Shown one piece after another: positions 31,786 to 32,678 of a stretch of 32,678 nucleotides of DNA. The DNA is from Paracoccaceae bacterium (GTDB lineage Bacteria; Pseudomonadota; Alphaproteobacteria; Rhodobacterales; Rhodobacteraceae): positions 1-32,678 of the forward strand of contig SPJP01000137.1 in NCBI GenBank assembly GCA_006844665.1, written 5' to 3'. The notes beneath the pieces were generated by a model, which did not search any database, was not told the origin of the DNA, and saw only the letters and a list, made by a program, of their open reading frames with translations. Each line of letters starts with the position of its first letter. Position 1 is the stretch's first letter. Both the position numbers and the translations under genes were made by a program.

Positions 31786-32678
31786 ATGCTATTGATCCTA
31801 CCCATCGTGATACCGTTTTTGACGGCGGTGCTCACCTTGATCTTACGCCGGACCCGAGCGGATTTTGCCGTGTCACTGCTGGGGGCATTGACGCTGTTGA
31901 TCACCGGTGGCGCGCTGCTTTCCCAGGTTTTGACAGATGGACCGGTTGCCGTACAGATGGGCGGCTGGGGCGCGCCGTTCGGCATTACGATGTTTGCGGA
32001 CATCCTTGCCGCCGCAATGGTGTTTATCACCGGCATCGTGGCCGTCGCCACGGTAGTTTTTTCGCTGAAAGATGTCACCATGGATGAACGCCATTTGGGC
32101 TTTCATCCCTTGGCCCATGCCTTGCTGGCAGGTGTCTGCGGCGCGTTTCTGACCGGCGATATTTTCAACCTCTATGTCTGGTTCGAGGTCATGCTTATCG
32201 CCAGCTTTGGCCTGCTTGTCCTGGGTGGCCGCAAAGATCAGATCGACGCATCCGTCAAATATGTCGGCCTGAACCTGATCGCGACCTTGGCGTTTCTGTC
32301 GGGCATCGGCATTCTGTACGGCGTGGCCGGAACCCTGAACATGGCCGACCTTCATCAGGCCCTGCAAGGCCGACAGTCCGAGGCGGCCGTCCTCGCTTCG
32401 GCCGCGCTGCTGTTTTTTGCGTTCGGGGCCAAGGCCGCGATGTTCCCCGTCTTTGCCTGGTTGCCTGCCAGCTATCACACGCCGTCGTTTTCCACCTCGG
32501 CCCTGTTTGCGGGCTTGCTGACCAAGGTGGGCGTCTATGCCTTGCTGCGTGTGTTCACGGTTGTCTTTGATGGCCAGGCGCCTGCTATCCAAAACGTTCT
32601 GTTGGTTGGGGCCGTGTTGACCATGGCGGTGGGTGTTTTGGGGGCGGCGGCGCAGAACTCGATCCGCAAGATCCTTAG
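31786..32678 (+). CDS. mnhD: Na+/H+ antiporter subunit D (Mrp/Mnh), 3' end beyond the window
   Basis: From an ATG at 31786 a frame stays open to the window end: 297 complete codons of a subunit that is normally about 500 residues. It resembles NuoM/NuoN and starts MLLILPIVIPFLTAVLTLIL. Key antiporter residues are present: E134 in NLYVWFEVMLIASFG, K216 in FGAKAAMFPVFAWLP and K247 in GLLTKVGVYALLR, at nearly the positions reported for MrpD (E137, K219, K250). AAQNSIRKIL at the edge matches the family loop. It starts 2 nt after mnhC. The rest of the operon (E, F, G) is expected downstream but not seen. Confidence 0.93.
   Translation, partial: MLLILPIVIPFLTAVLTLILRRTRADFAVSLLGALTLLITGGALLSQVLTDGPVAVQMGGWGAPFGITMFADILAAAMVFITGIVAVATVVFSLKDVTMDERHLGFHPLAHALLAGVCGAFLTGDIFNLYVWFEVMLIASFGLLVLGGRKDQIDASVKYVGLNLIATLAFLSGIGILYGVAGTLNMADLHQALQGRQSEAAVLASAALLFFAFGAKAAMFPVFAWLPASYHTPSFSTSALFAGLLTKVGVYALLRVFTVVFDGQAPAIQNVLLVGAVLTMAVGVLGAAAQNSIRKIL

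Noticed and set aside
1-32678. CRISPR array, tRNA, rRNA, toxin-antitoxin pair or phage module
   Set aside because: No regularly spaced repeats, cloverleaf or rRNA core sequence, or matching small gene pairs were found on reading both strands.

Overview
The window looks like chromosomal DNA of a marine or soil alphaproteobacterium of the Rhodobacterales (Roseobacter/Rhodobacter type). This is inferred from the gene set: an unlinked-looking pccB...pccA...mcm propionate locus with a PccR/ScfR-type regulator, a DUF6497-like secreted protein, a DUF4174-like secreted protein, an XRE regulator of the 123-residue alphaproteobacterial type and an Mrp antiporter with a long MnhA. No rRNA, tRNA, CRISPR array, prophage or intact transposase was seen. 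One small non-autonomous mobile element is present.

Layout. 1-4482: an XRE regulator, a HisN-type phosphatase and an 8-oxoguanine deaminase (+), meeting a small membrane protein and a guanine deaminase (-). Both deaminases feed purine breakdown. 4597-8290: a tightly packed + strand run of mgtE, 5-formyltetrahydrofolate cyclo-ligase, a YmdB-family phosphoesterase and a DMT exporter, with 1-4 nt overlaps at two of its three junctions. 8342-12286: two SLC13-family permeases with RCK_C domains, both exactly 592 residues, converge around a small lipoprotein. 12446-14213: yebC with a clear terminator, then a second DMT transporter.

14215-27066: the propionyl-CoA module. The regulator pccR, with a downstream overlapping hydrolase, and a Bcr/CflA-like transporter read leftward. 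pccB, four small envelope or unknown genes, pccA, a sulfotransferase-like gene and the B12-dependent methylmalonyl-CoA mutase read rightward, with a DUF4174 protein on the opposite strand. PccB and PccA make methylmalonyl-CoA from propionyl-CoA and the mutase makes succinyl-CoA. A perfect 31-bp inverted repeat of TTTGCAAA elements precedes pccR, and related elements precede pccB, so the regulator probably controls both. The epimerase is not in the window.

27067-28717: a 263-bp element with near-perfect 31-bp ends, a TA duplication and two long internal hairpins lies between the mutase and a convergent OxyR-like regulator, and supplies the last base of that regulator's stop codon. The regulator lacks both classical redox cysteines but keeps an ATAG-N7-CTAT site upstream. 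The 5' leader of mnhA holds a chain of strong hairpins and looks like a candidate cis-regulatory RNA. 28718-32678: the Mrp (Mnh) Na+/H+ antiporter operon mnhA-B-C-D, with mnhD cut by the window end.
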